NCBI RefSeq assembly: GCF_009865135.1
Contig: NZ_WWGH01000001.1
Span: forward strand, 3,720,001-3,784,000
Length of the DNA stretch: 64,000 nucleotides
Direction: 5' to 3'
DNA from: Streptomyces sp. SID8374
GTDB taxonomy: Bacteria; Actinomycetota; Actinomycetes; Streptomycetales; Streptomycetaceae
Numbering within the stretch: the stretch's first letter is position 1; each line of letters opens with the position of its first letter. The notes beneath the pieces were generated by a model, which did not search any database, was not told the DNA's origin, and saw only the letters and a program-made list of their open reading frames with translations. The translations under genes and the position numbers were made by a program. This document shows, piece by piece, positions 18,291 through 29,124 of this stretch.

Positions 18291-19457
18291 ATGACTCAGG
18301 GGGCCGGTCAGGAACCCGTGGTGCGGACGGCGACGTTGCGTGACTTCAGAGTTCCGCCGTACGCACGGACGCCCGTACCACCGCAGGCGCCCGGAGCGGC
18401 GCCGCACCCGTCACTGCCCCCGCACGCGCCGGAGCCGTCGGCGCCCGTGCCGCACGCCTCCGTGCCCCCGCACGCCCCCGCGCCGCCCCACCTGCCGCCG
18501 CACCCCGGCAACGCGGCTGTCGGCGACGAGCCCCCGGAGGGGTACACTCCCACCGAGCGCGACCTCCCCGTCATCAACCGCGGCGACACCGTCAAGATGG
18601 AGACCGTCCCCGAACCACGGCCCGTCAACGGGGAAGGGCGCGGCCCCCTCTTCGTCGTCGGCGATGTCCACGGATATCTCGACGAGTTGCTGGCCGCCCT
18701 CGCCGCCCAGGGCCTCATCGACGCCGACGGCAACTGGGCCGCGGGCAACGCCCGGCTCTGGTTCCTCGGCGACTTCACCGACCGCGGCCCCGACGGCATC
18801 GGGGTCATCGACCTCGTCATGCGGCTCTCGGCGGAGGCGGCGGCGGCGGGCGGCTACTGCAAGGCCCTGATGGGCAATCACGAGCTGCTGCTCATCGGCG
18901 CCAAGCGGTTCTCCGACACCCCCGTCAACTCCGGGGCCGGCACCGCCACCTTCCAGGCCGCCTGGCTGCTCAACGGCGGCCAGAAGAACGACATGGACCG
19001 CCTCCAGGACGTCCACCTCCAGTGGATGTCCCGACTCGACGCGGTCGTCGAGGAGGACGGGCATCTGCTGATGCACTCCGACACGACGGCCTACCTCGAC
19101 TACGGCTCCACCATCGAGGACGTCAACGACACGATCACCGCCATCCTCACCCGCAACGACGCCGACGAGTGCTGGGACCTCTTCCGCAAGCTCACCAAGC
19201 GGTTCGCCTTCCGCGACGAGGGCGGCGCCGAAGCGGTGCGCGAGCTGCTGACGACGTACGGCGGACAGCGCGTCGTCCATGGTCACAGCCCCATTCCGTA
19301 CCTCCTCGGCGAGGTCGGCACGGAGGACGGCGAGGACGGTTCGGGGCCGGTGGTGAACGGTCCGCACGTGTACGCGGACGGGCTCGCCATCGCCATGGAC
19401 GGCGGAGTGACCATGGCCGGAAAGCTACTGGTCGTCCAACTCCCCCTGCATGACTGA
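18291..19457 (+). CDS. PPP-family metallophosphoesterase (Ser/Thr phosphatase-like)
   Basis: 388 aa. An N-terminal tract of about 100 residues, rich in Pro, Ala and His, is followed by the calcineurin-like fold: FVVGDVHGYLDEL (D-x-H), FLGDFTDRGPDG (GDxxDRG), MGNHELLL (GNHE) and VHGHSPIPY. These supply the dinuclear-metal ligands of PPP phosphatases. Substrates may be phosphoproteins or nucleotides. The ATG follows GGAGGGG; a GTG further upstream is possible. No membrane segment is seen. Confidence 0.85.
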   Translation: MTQGAGQEPVVRTATLRDFRVPPYARTPVPPQAPGAAPHPSLPPHAPEPSAPVPHASVPPHAPAPPHLPPHPGNAAVGDEPPEGYTPTERDLPVINRGDTVKMETVPEPRPVNGEGRGPLFVVGDVHGYLDELLAALAAQGLIDADGNWAAGNARLWFLGDFTDRGPDGIGVIDLVMRLSAEAAAAGGYCKALMGNHELLLIGAKRFSDTPVNSGAGTATFQAAWLLNGGQKNDMDRLQDVHLQWMSRLDAVVEEDGHLLMHSDTTAYLDYGSTIEDVNDTITAILTRNDADECWDLFRKLTKRFAFRDEGGAEAVRELLTTYGGQRVVHGHSPIPYLLGEVGTEDGEDGSGPVVNGPHVYADGLAIAMDGGVTMAGKLLVVQLPLHD

Positions 19458-19638
19458 GCCCTGACGGGGAAGACGCTTCTGGATCGGACCGCGCCGATCA
19501 TCGGGCCTATTTCCGGAAACACCCTGTCACCACGCGCCGTGAGCGCTCTACCATCGGCTCATCAGTGGCAGGCTCTCCTCCGTTTCCGCCCGATCGCCCG
19601 GTCAACGCGGGCTGCCGGGCCCGACGGAGCATCGGGGG

Positions 19639-20460
19639 ATGCAGATGACAAGCGCTCCGCACCTGCAGGCAGAGGACGGTCCCGAGTACGCGCGGATCCT
19701 CGGCGACGCACTGCGTCACGCCCATGAACGCCCGGACCTGGAGGGCGTCGGCGACCGGCTCAACACCGAGCAGCTGCGCACGATGGCGCTCAACGCCACA
19801 GCGCTGATAACCGCGGCCGCCGCCACCGAGTACGAGCACTACGTGAAGGCCCGGGCCGAGCTGCGCGCGGCGAGCGCCACCCTCCCGGAGGGCGAGCGGT
19901 ACGCGGAAGGCCCCGGCGCGGCCGGGCCGGGCGCCGGCATAGGAGCGGTCCTCACGGTCCTCACACCACTGCTCGCGGGCACCGCCGCCGTCATCTTCCT
20001 GCTCGTCGGGTATCTGCTGAAGGCGGTCAGCCCGTCGGTCGCCTTCGGCTCCACCATGGTCGCGGCCGGGTGGTTCTTCGCGGCCGTCGCCGCCGCGGCG
20101 ATCCTGGTCGCCGCCGTGGGGCTGCTGGTCACCGCCCTGCGCAACGGCTCCACCTCGCGGGCCGCCGAGGACGAGGAGGACGAGCTGCCGGAGGAGGTCG
20201 CCCGGGCCCGGGAGGCCTGGCGCCACGCCCTGCTGGAGCGCGGCATCCTGCCGTTCCTGCGGGACGCCCTGGCCGACCCGACCGCGGGCCCCGCCGCGCG
20301 GACCCCGCACCGCTCGCCCAACCGCATCCCGAAGATCGGCTACAGCAGGCCGGACTTCTCCGGCCCGGAGGACGGCCCGTCGGCCGGACCCCGGCCGACG
20401 TTCACGAGCCCCGACTTCACCAGCCCGGACTTCGGCGGCCCGGACCACCGGCCGGAGTAG
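19639..20460 (+). CDS. Membrane protein of unknown function
   Basis: 273 aa. An N-terminal helical part (1-95) precedes two hydrophobic segments at about 100-130 (VLTVLTPLLAGTAAVIFLLV) and 140-165, then an acidic stretch (EDEEDELPEE) and an amphipathic helix. The C-terminal 50 residues are Pro/Asp/Phe-rich with SPDF-like repeats (TSPDFTSPDFGGPD). No family was recognised. It is convergent with a DUF805 gene across a bidirectional hairpin. Confidence 0.75.
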   Translation: MQMTSAPHLQAEDGPEYARILGDALRHAHERPDLEGVGDRLNTEQLRTMALNATALITAAAATEYEHYVKARAELRAASATLPEGERYAEGPGAAGPGAGIGAVLTVLTPLLAGTAAVIFLLVGYLLKAVSPSVAFGSTMVAAGWFFAAVAAAAILVAAVGLLVTALRNGSTSRAAEDEEDELPEEVARAREAWRHALLERGILPFLRDALADPTAGPAARTPHRSPNRIPKIGYSRPDFSGPEDGPSAGPRPTFTSPDFTSPDFGGPDHRPE

Positions 20461-20482
20461 GGCCCGCCGTTTCCGCAAACGC

Positions 20483-20519
20483 CACAGGCCGGGGCGGCGA
20501 GTGCCGCGCCCGGCCTGTG
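20483..20519. terminator. Bidirectional hairpin between convergent genes
   Basis: CACAGGCCGGG pairs with CCCGGCCTGTG across a 15-nt loop, between the stops of the membrane-protein gene and the DUF805 gene. Confidence 0.75.
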
Positions 20520-20548
20520 CGATGCTCCGGCCCTGCCGGAGCGGTGGA

Positions 20549-20905
20549 TCAGCCCACCTGCGGGGCGAGCTTCGGGTTGGTGCCGTACTGGTTCGGCTCC
20601 TGCTTGCCCTCGGAGGCGAAGAAGACGATCAGAACGATGAAACCGACCAGCGGAACCAGCGCGATCAGCAGCCACCAGCCGGTACGGCCGGTGTCGTGCA
20701 GACGGCGCACGGCGACCGCGAGCGACGGGATGAGGATCGCGAGGGAGTAGATGTAGGACAGGATCTCCGTGCCGATCAGGCTGGCGATGATCGACAGGAC
20801 CAGGCTGATCACAAAGCTGATCAGCGTGAACATCCAGAACTCCTTGCGGCGCGCGCGACCGCTGAAGCCTGCGTAGTTCTTGAGTACTGCCAGGTACCAG
20901 TCCAT
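20549..20905 (-). CDS. DUF805 membrane protein
   Basis: 118 aa from MDWYLAVLKNYAGFSGRARR, the typical DUF805 opening (Y-x-G-R-x-x-R-x-E-F-W). About four hydrophobic segments and the family motif AVRRLHDTGRTGWW are present. The function is unknown. The open frame reaches 21025, but homology starts at 20905, which is preceded by a purine-rich GGGGAGGGAAACACC ribosome site. Confidence 0.87.
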   Translation of the reverse strand: MDWYLAVLKNYAGFSGRARRKEFWMFTLISFVISLVLSIIASLIGTEILSYIYSLAILIPSLAVAVRRLHDTGRTGWWLLIALVPLVGFIVLIVFFASEGKQEPNQYGTNPKLAPQVG

Positions 20906-21160
20906 GGTGTTTCCCTCCCCGAGGCCCTCGTACGAGGGCCGCCAAATTTCAGCCAAGCAAGCCGGAAAGTAAGCCACAGATAAGGAACGGGTCAAGCCCA
21001 GTTGACCTAGCTGCGAAACGTACATCCACCTGCCACACGACTGTGTCCATACTGTCGCTTAACAAGATCCGCTATCACGCCAGATGATGATCAAGCCAGC
21101 AATCCGCCCATAGGGGGCGATCTCTGGCGTGACGTCACCGGCCACCGGCCCGTACGGACG

Positions 21161-21195
21161 CCGCCCCCGGCACCGCGATCGGATGCCGGGGGCGG
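21161..21195. terminator. Hairpin after thiC
   Basis: CCGCCCCCGGCA and TGCCGGGGGCGG form a 12-bp stem with an 11-nt loop, 15 bp past the thiC stop. Confidence 0.75.
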
Positions 21196-21209
21196 GTGTG
21201 AAGGGCCGT

Positions 21210-23128
<1,919 letters not shown>

Positions 23129-23208
23129 GTGTGCAAAGGTGCCTCCACGCTAGCGTCCTTTCCGGCGAGCTGACCAGAGGGCCCTCCCGTTCTTGCGATG
23201 ATCGCCCC

Positions 23209-24552
23209 GTGACCTCCCCCCAAAGCGACCCCGCACCCCAGCCGCCCCAGGGCCACAGCCACGGCCACACGCACAGCCACGGCCCCGCCGCCCCGGTCTC
23301 CAAGCACCTGCGCAAGGTCATCGCCGCCGTACTGATCCCGTTCGCCACGGCGGTCGTCGTCGGCCTGATCGCGTTCTGGCCCGGCGGCGTCCCCGACCAC
23401 GAGCGCACCGGCGTCGGATTCGACCGGCAGACCCAGGACGGCAAGGTCGTCCAGGTCGTCAAGGTCGACTGCGCCGACGTCAACGCCGCACAGGTGCCCC
23501 CCACCGGTGACACCTCCACCCCCTCGGGCCGCGAGGCCGTCAACGGGCAGGAGGGGGAGTGCGCGAAGGCGACCGTCGAGGTGACCAGCGGCGACGACAA
23601 GGGCCGTAAGTTCGTCGAGGTGGTCCAGCCGGACGCGCCCCGCCAACTGCGCGAGGGCCAGGGCGTGGTGGTGGCGTACGCCCCCGACGCGCCCCGCGAC
23701 CTCCAGTACAGCGTCACCGATGTGAACCGGCGGATCCCGATGACGCTGCTGGCGGCGATCTTCGCCCTGGCGGTGGTCGCGGTGGGCCGGCTGCGCGGGG
23801 TGATGGCGCTGGTGGCGCTGGCCGTCTCGTTCGCCGTACTGACCCTGTTCATCCTGCCGGCGATCCTGCAAGGTTCGAATCCGCTGGTGGTGGCGGTGAT
23901 CGGGGCCAGCGCCATCATGCTGGCGGCGCTCTACATGTGCCACGGGGTGACGGCCCGTACGTCCGTCGCGGTCATCGGCACGCTGATCTCACTGCTGCTG
24001 ATCGGGCTGCTCGGCTCGCTCTTCATCGGCTGGGCCGATCTGAGCGGCAACACCGACGACAACACCGGCCTCATCCACGGCCTCTACCCGGACATCGACA
24101 TGAGCGGTCTGCTGCTGGCCGGTGTCATCATCGGATCGCTCGGGGTACTCGACGATGTGACGGTCACCCAGACCTCCGCCGTCTGGGAACTGCACCAGGC
24201 GGACCCGCAGATGGGTTGGCGCGGGCTGTACCGGGCAGGTATTCGCATCGGACGGGACCACATCGCCTCCGTCGTGAACACCCTGGTGCTGGCGTACGCG
24301 GGCGCGGCGCTGCCCCTGCTGCTGCTCTTCTCCATCGCCCAGAGCAGCGTGGGCACGGTGGCCAACAGCGAGCTGGTCGCCGAGGAGATCGTCCGGACGC
24401 TGGTCGGTTCGATCGGTCTGGTCGCCTCGGTGCCGGTGACGACGGTGCTCGCCGCACTGGTGGTCTCCGCGGACCGCCAGGGCGCCGGAACCTCATCGTC
24501 CACGGCCGCCGCCCCCGCACGGACCGGCAGGGGTCGCCGCCGTAAGGCGTGA
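23209..24552 (+). CDS. YibE/F-family membrane protein
   Basis: 447 aa from GTG 23209. A His-rich head (GHSHGHTHSHGP) precedes one membrane helix, an extracytoplasmic domain (about 60-170) and seven or so helices covering YibE/F signatures such as GVLDDVTVTQTSAVWEL and GRDHIASVVNTLVLAYAGAALP. Function is unproven; a transport role has been proposed for the family. The metal-binding look of the head is suggestive only. Convergent with ssgA. Confidence 0.85.
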   Translation: MTSPQSDPAPQPPQGHSHGHTHSHGPAAPVSKHLRKVIAAVLIPFATAVVVGLIAFWPGGVPDHERTGVGFDRQTQDGKVVQVVKVDCADVNAAQVPPTGDTSTPSGREAVNGQEGECAKATVEVTSGDDKGRKFVEVVQPDAPRQLREGQGVVVAYAPDAPRDLQYSVTDVNRRIPMTLLAAIFALAVVAVGRLRGVMALVALAVSFAVLTLFILPAILQGSNPLVVAVIGASAIMLAALYMCHGVTARTSVAVIGTLISLLLIGLLGSLFIGWADLSGNTDDNTGLIHGLYPDIDMSGLLLAGVIIGSLGVLDDVTVTQTSAVWELHQADPQMGWRGLYRAGIRIGRDHIASVVNTLVLAYAGAALPLLLLFSIAQSSVGTVANSELVAEEIVRTLVGSIGLVASVPVTTVLAALVVSADRQGAGTSSSTAAAPARTGRGRRRKA

Positions 24553-24582
24553 GAGGCGCGAGGCGGGGATGTACGGACCGGC

Positions 24583-25020
24583 TCAGCCCGCGTTCTGCTC
24601 CTCGGCGAGGATGCGGCCGAGCGCTTCCTCCAGGTTCCCGTCGAAGTCACCCAGCGTGTGCTCCTGACCGAGGGGCACCAGCTTGTCGGTCCGGTCGAGA
24701 AACGCCACCAACGGTGCCGTACCGGCCCGGAACAGCGCGCGGTCCGCGCCGACCTGAAGGCGGATGTGCACATCGCCGAGCCCCTCGGGCTCGGTCGGCC
24801 CGATGTGCACATCGCCGTCGCCGCTCGGGCTGTTGAGCCCGTCCAGCAGCAGCTCACGGCCGAATGCCCAGGTCACAGGGGCATCGCCGGGCAGATGGAA
24901 CGTCATCCGGATGGCATAGGGATCAGCCACCTCGTACCGGAGCTCCACCGGAATACGGAACGAGAGCTCCTCGGAGACGAGGAAGCTCATCATGACCTCT
25001 GCTTGAACCGACTCGCGCAT
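24583..25020 (-). CDS. ssgA: Sporulation and cell-division activator SsgA
   Basis: 145 aa SsgA-like protein (SALP). The core reads MSFLVSEELSFRIPVELRYE and continues with HLPGDAPVTWAFGRELLLDG, DGDVHIGPTE and VPLGQEHTL, matching SsgA itself rather than SsgB-G. SsgA, found only in morphologically complex actinomycetes, stimulates septum formation and marks sites of growth and division. Two starts are possible: ATG 25020 (used here) or the ATGATG at 24993/24990, which follows a better AGAGGT ribosome site and gives MSFLV. ssgR lies just upstream. Confidence 0.93.
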   Translation of the reverse strand: MRESVQAEVMMSFLVSEELSFRIPVELRYEVADPYAIRMTFHLPGDAPVTWAFGRELLLDGLNSPSGDGDVHIGPTEPEGLGDVHIRLQVGADRALFRAGTAPLVAFLDRTDKLVPLGQEHTLGDFDGNLEEALGRILAEEQNAG

Positions 25021-25121
25021 CGTTCAACCCCGCAGTAGATGAAACTGGCCAGGAATGATCCCCCATGGCCCTATTGACGCCATCGTGGTGCACGCGATAG
25101 CAGATCACAAGGAGTGATTTT

Positions 25122-25892
25122 TCAGATACTGATAGAGAACACGAACGAACGCAAGAGGCTCGCCACTTCGCCACGTAGCTGTTCGACTGCGGGCAGCAAC
25201 CGTTCTTCCCGGTCCAGGGGTACGGAAATGGCCATCGCCGCAATGGTGGCACCGGCTGTGACGGGAATGGCGGCGCAGACGGTCCCCAGTGCGTACTCCT
25301 GGCGTTCGATGACCGGTTCACCCCGCCGCAATGTTCGGAGCCGCTCCAGAAGTGCCGCGCGATCTCGCACTGAGTAACGAGTAAGGGGCCGTACGGGGTG
25401 CCGGTCGAGGTGGTCCTCGCGGTCCTTCTCGTCCAGCTGGCCGAGAAGACACTGCCCGATCGCGTGTGCGTGGCCGGTCTCCCGGAAGGACGCCCACTCG
25501 TCGACCGCCGGGGCGTCGGGGGCGTCCGCGACCGCGATGAGCTCGATCTCGCCGTCGCGGTAGACCGCGCAGTACACCGGGACCCCGATGGCGTCCCGCC
25601 AGTGCGCGAGGGAGTCGGTGACGGAGGAGTGGCGGTGTCTCGGGGCCCGGGCGGCGGTCAGGTTCTCGGCGGCCGCACCGAAGTGGAAGACGCCGTTCTC
25701 CCGGCGGAGATAGCCCTCGTGGGTGAGCGTGCGCAGCAGGTGGTACGCGGTCGGCAGCGGTAGGCCTGCCTCACGTGCGAGTTGCTTGGCGGGCGCCCCG
25801 TCCCGATGGGTGCCCACAGCCTCCAGCAGCCTCAACGCCCGCTGAACCGAACCGATCAACGTCGGGACAGCGGTACTCGATGCCGTGGTCAA
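25122..25892 (-). CDS. ssgR: IclR-family activator SsgR
   Basis: 256 aa. The winged HTH occupies about residues 10-70 (SVQRALRLLEAVGTHRDG, then LPLPTAYHLLRTLTHEGYL); the C-terminal IclR effector domain has AIGQCLLGQLDE and GTVCAAIPV. Its place immediately upstream of ssgA identifies it as SsgR, which activates ssgA transcription in S. coelicolor. The 101-bp gap to ssgA should hold the SsgR-dependent promoter; no clear operator was picked out. Confidence 0.92.
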   Translation of the reverse strand: MTTASSTAVPTLIGSVQRALRLLEAVGTHRDGAPAKQLAREAGLPLPTAYHLLRTLTHEGYLRRENGVFHFGAAAENLTAARAPRHRHSSVTDSLAHWRDAIGVPVYCAVYRDGEIELIAVADAPDAPAVDEWASFRETGHAHAIGQCLLGQLDEKDREDHLDRHPVRPLTRYSVRDRAALLERLRTLRRGEPVIERQEYALGTVCAAIPVTAGATIAAMAISVPLDREERLLPAVEQLRGEVASLLRSFVFSISI

Positions 25893-26161
25893 AGGTCACC
25901 CCCAGGCATGGTGACGGGCCGTCAGCCCTCCCGTGGAGGCCGCCCCCACGGGGCTGCCGCACCAACGACCGGACTGTCGTACAAACCACTGGTCACTCGG
26001 TCGGTTCGGTGACAGAGGGTCACATTCCAGATGGCGGCAGCGTTATGTCACTGTATCGGCCGCCTCCGCCAGGAGGGTGTTTTCCTCCGGGACTTAGCTC
26101 TGCTGGGCTAATCCGCAGGCCTGTGCGTGCCCCCGCCCCACACCGGCCCGCGGGGCCTCTT

Positions 26162-26386
26162 CTACCAATCACCACGCGAGGACGAGGAGGACGTGAACTT
26201 GCGTACGACGAAGATCAGACCGCCGACCAGCACGACGAAGACCAGCACCTTGAAGAGCAGACTGATCACGAAGCCGATCACACTGGCGATCAGACCGCCG
26301 AACACGAAGATCGCGATGACGGGCACCGCGATCCACTTCACCCACCAGGGCATCCCCGCGTATATCTCCCGCACGGCCATCGCCAT
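26162..26386 (-). CDS. Small membrane protein (DUF5326-like)
   Basis: 74 aa with a basic WW-containing start (MPWWVKWIAVPVIAIFVFGG) and two hydrophobic helices at about 17-38 and 42-62, ending in a Ser-rich tail (TSSSSSRG). It resembles the small DUF5326 proteins of Streptomyces; function unknown. It is preceded by a 269-bp gap after ssgR in which no other gene was seen. Confidence 0.7.
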   Translation of the reverse strand: MAMAVREIYAGMPWWVKWIAVPVIAIFVFGGLIASVIGFVISLLFKVLVFVVLVGGLIFVVRKFTSSSSSRGDW

Positions 26387-26513
26387 CTACCTCGTCTCTC
26401 TGGGTTCCTGCCTCGATGCTAAGCGCGCGGGGGACCCCGACGGGGACCCCGCAGCCCTTGAAGACCCCTGATCGAACCCTTAGGGAACCCGGGGCCCGGA
26501 GGCGCCGGAACCC

Positions 26514-26831
26514 TCAGCCCTCCGGGGGAGAGAAGACGACCATCACCCGCAGGTCCTCGGTGATGTGGTGGAACTTGTGGGCCACCCCGGCCGGCACATA
26601 GACGACGCTCCCCCGGCCGACCTGAGTCGTCTCCATCCCCACCGTGATCGACGCCCGGCCGCTGACGACGAAGTACACCTCGTCCTGCTGGTGCGGCTGC
26701 TGCGGATCGAGTGCGCCCGCGTCCAGGGCGTACAGGCCGACGGACATGTTCCGCTCCCGCACGAACTGCAGGTAGGCGCCGTCGTTGGCGGCCCGTTCCG
26801 CCTCCAGCTCGTCCAGTCTGAATGCCTTCAT
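26514..26831 (-). CDS. Single-domain cupin protein
   Basis: 105 aa with the two cupin motifs in reduced form: PQQPHQQDEVYFVVSGRASI (metal ligands His, Glu) and VVYVPAGVAHKFHHI (His). Such proteins bind a metal and act as small isomerases, dioxygenases or sensors; the role is open. The ATG lies at the end of a divergent 91-bp promoter region shared with the holin-like membrane gene. Confidence 0.83.
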   Translation of the reverse strand: MKAFRLDELEAERAANDGAYLQFVRERNMSVGLYALDAGALDPQQPHQQDEVYFVVSGRASITVGMETTQVGRGSVVYVPAGVAHKFHHITEDLRVMVVFSPPEG

Positions 26832-26922
26832 GGCCCGTCCGCCCCTAGTGACCCGTGGTACCGGTTCCGTGTGCGCTGTCGGTGTCTGTCAACCACCGAT
26901 CATGTCTGCCACGATCAGACAC

Positions 26923-27300
26923 ATGAAGAATTTCGTAGTCAAGACGATCGCCAACGCGGGTGCGCTGGCCGTGGCCATCTGGCTGATCGGGAACATCACG
27001 CTGGAGGGCGGCTCCACCGGCCGCAAGATCCTCACCCTGATCCTGGTCGCGCTGATCTTCGGTGTGGTGAACTTCCTGGTCAAGCCGGTCCTCCAGCTCC
27101 TGACCTTCCCGCTGTTCATCCTCACGCTCGGGCTGATCACCCTGGTGGTCAACGCGCTGATGCTGCTGCTGACCTCCTGGCTGGCCGGCGTCTTCGATCT
27201 CAGTTTCCATGTCGAGGGCTTCTGGACCGCGGTGCTCGGCGCCCTGATCATCTCGGTCGTCTCCTGGGCCCTCAACATGGTCCTGCCGGACGAGGACTGA
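26923..27300 (+). CDS. Phage-holin-family (YvlD-like) membrane protein
   Basis: 125 aa from MKNFVVKTIANAGALAVAIW, with four hydrophobic segments and the family motif FGVVNFLVKPVLQLLTFPLF. YvlD-type proteins are chromosomal membrane proteins linked to envelope stress and are not phage remnants. A start seven codons upstream (MSATIRH) is possible because no clear ribosome site separates them. Confidence 0.83.
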   Translation: MKNFVVKTIANAGALAVAIWLIGNITLEGGSTGRKILTLILVALIFGVVNFLVKPVLQLLTFPLFILTLGLITLVVNALMLLLTSWLAGVFDLSFHVEGFWTAVLGALIISVVSWALNMVLPDED

Positions 27301-27349
27301 CCACGGCCCCTCCCCGGGCCGCACGACCACATACGAACGACGGAGCAGC

Positions 27350-28474
27350 ATGAGCACCATGGGCGACGGAACGCGCGCGGTACGCGCCGGACTTCCCGAA
27401 CCGGAGCAGTACGAACCGACCCTGCCCGGGCCGGTCTTCGCCGCGCACTTCCACCTCTCCGGCGACCCGGTGGGCCCCTATACCTACGGCCGGGACACCA
27501 ACCCGACGTGGACCCATCTGGAGCGGGCCATCGGCGAGCTGGAGGCGCCCGGCGAGGACGTGAGCACCACCGTGTTCGCCTCCGGCATGGCGGCGATCAC
27601 CGCCGTGCTGCTCTCCCAGGTCCGCACCGGTGACACCGTGGTGCTGCCGGACGACGGCTACCAGGCGCTGCCGCTCGTACGGGAGCAGCTGACGGCCTTC
27701 GGCGTCGAGGTCAAGGCCGCGCCGACCGGGGGCGACGCCCAGCTGGCGCTCCTGGAGGGCGCGAAGCTCCTGTGGATCGAGAGCCCCTCCAACCCGGGCC
27801 TGGACGTCTGCGACATCCGTCGGCTCGTGGCCGCCGCGCACGAGGCGGGTGCGCTGGTCGCCGTCGACAACACCCTGGCGACCCCGATCGGCCAGCGCCC
27901 GCTGGAGCTCGGCGCGGACTTCTCGGTGGCCAGTGACACCAAGGGCATGACCGGGCACGGCGACATCCTGCTGGGCCACGTCACCTGCCGTGATCCCGGA
28001 CTGACCGCCGACGTACGCCGCTGGCGCAAGGTGGCCGGTGCGATTCCCGGCCCGATGGAGGCCTGGCTCGCCCACCGCTCGCTCTCCACGCTCCAGCTGC
28101 GCATCGACCGGCAGTGCACCACGGCCCTGGCCCTCGCCGAGGCGCTGGCCAAGCGGGCCGAGGTCACCGGGCTGCGGTATCCGGGGCTGCCCACCGACCC
28201 GTCGTACGGGACCGCCGTGGGCCAGATGCGGCGCTTCGGTTCGGTGGTGTCGTTCGAGCTGGCCGACCGGGAGACGGCGGAGCGCTTCCTCGCCGCGCTG
28301 CGGCTGGTCGACGACGCGACGAGTTTCGGGGGCGTACGTTCCACCGCCGAGCGCCGGGGCCGCTGGGGCGGCGACGCCGTTCCGGAGGGGTTCATCCGCT
28401 TCTCGGTGGGCGCGGAGGACCCGGAGGACCTGCTGGCGGACGTGGCGCGGGCGCTGGACGAAGCGGTCCGGTAG
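27350..28474 (+). CDS. Cystathionine gamma-lyase-type PLP enzyme
   Basis: 374 aa Cys/Met-metabolism PLP enzyme. Seen: YTYGRDTNPTWTHLERAI, VFASGMAAITAVLL, WIESPSNPGLDVCDI, VAVDNTLATP and the cofactor lysine in SDTKGMTGHGDILLG. The family makes or breaks cystathionine or homocysteine; the substrate range here is undetermined. It begins 49 bp after the holin-like gene and is followed by NUDIX and GNAT genes on the same strand. Confidence 0.88.
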   Translation: MSTMGDGTRAVRAGLPEPEQYEPTLPGPVFAAHFHLSGDPVGPYTYGRDTNPTWTHLERAIGELEAPGEDVSTTVFASGMAAITAVLLSQVRTGDTVVLPDDGYQALPLVREQLTAFGVEVKAAPTGGDAQLALLEGAKLLWIESPSNPGLDVCDIRRLVAAAHEAGALVAVDNTLATPIGQRPLELGADFSVASDTKGMTGHGDILLGHVTCRDPGLTADVRRWRKVAGAIPGPMEAWLAHRSLSTLQLRIDRQCTTALALAEALAKRAEVTGLRYPGLPTDPSYGTAVGQMRRFGSVVSFELADRETAERFLAALRLVDDATSFGGVRSTAERRGRWGGDAVPEGFIRFSVGAEDPEDLLADVARALDEAVR

Positions 28475-28518
28475 GCCGGAGGAGTTTCAGACCGGTGCGT
28501 GCGGGCCACTCTCTTGCC

Positions 28519-28998
28519 ATGACCGAACGTCCTGTGGTCAAGCGCACCGCACGCGCCATCCTTCTCGACGGCGACGACCTCGTCCTCATCAAGCGCACCA
28601 AGCCGGGGGTCGATCCGTACTGGCTCACGCCCGGCGGCGGGGTGGAGCCGGAGGACGCCACCGTCGTCGAGGCCTTGCACCGTGAGGTCGACGAGGAGCT
28701 CGGCGCCAAGATCGTCGATGTGGTGCCCTGCTTCGTCGACACCGTCGAACACATCGCGGACGGCGGCGTCACGGGGGTGAAGGTCCAGCACTTCTTCGTC
28801 TGCCGGCTCGCGTCGATGGACATCACCCAGCGGCACGGCCCGGAGATCGACGAACCGTGCGGGGAGTACGAGATCGTCCGGGTGCCGTTCAGCCGGGTCG
28901 GGATCGCCGCCGTGCACCTCGTACCGCTCTCCCTGCGCCACTATCTGGACGGCAACATCGAGGGCGTACGGGCGATGCACGCCCCCGACCTGAGCTGA
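28519..28998 (+). CDS. NUDIX hydrolase
   Basis: 159 aa from ATG 28519. The NUDIX box lies in GGGVEPEDATVVEALHREVD and ends EELGA, fitting Gx5Ex7REUxEE with a small variation. The DGDDLVLIKRTKPGVDPYWL lead-in suggests a nucleotide-diphosphate or capped-metabolite substrate. Probably housekeeping; no close partner. Confidence 0.85.
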   Translation: MTERPVVKRTARAILLDGDDLVLIKRTKPGVDPYWLTPGGGVEPEDATVVEALHREVDEELGAKIVDVVPCFVDTVEHIADGGVTGVKVQHFFVCRLASMDITQRHGPEIDEPCGEYEIVRVPFSRVGIAAVHLVPLSLRHYLDGNIEGVRAMHAPDLS

Positions 28999-29030
28999 CG
29001 GCCCCGTACTCGCACGCGGCCGCGCTCCAT

Positions 29031-29044
29031 GTTTCACGTGAAAC
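29031..29044. other. parS site
   Basis: Exact GTTTCACGTGAAAC in the 126-bp gap between the NUDIX and GNAT genes. Unlike the other intergenic copies here it is not extended into a longer palindrome. Confidence 0.9.
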
Positions 29045-29124
29045 CGAGCGGCGGACGCTTCGGTTCTCGGCCAGTTCCGGGAAACCGCTGGACGGGCGAT
29101 CACCGGGTCGGACAGCCTGGCCCC

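Noticed and set aside
29029..29124. Upstream extension of the GNAT gene starting in parS (MFHVKPS...)
   Set aside because: The start codon is part of the parS palindrome and the added 32 residues carry no domain; ATG 29125 fits the family start.
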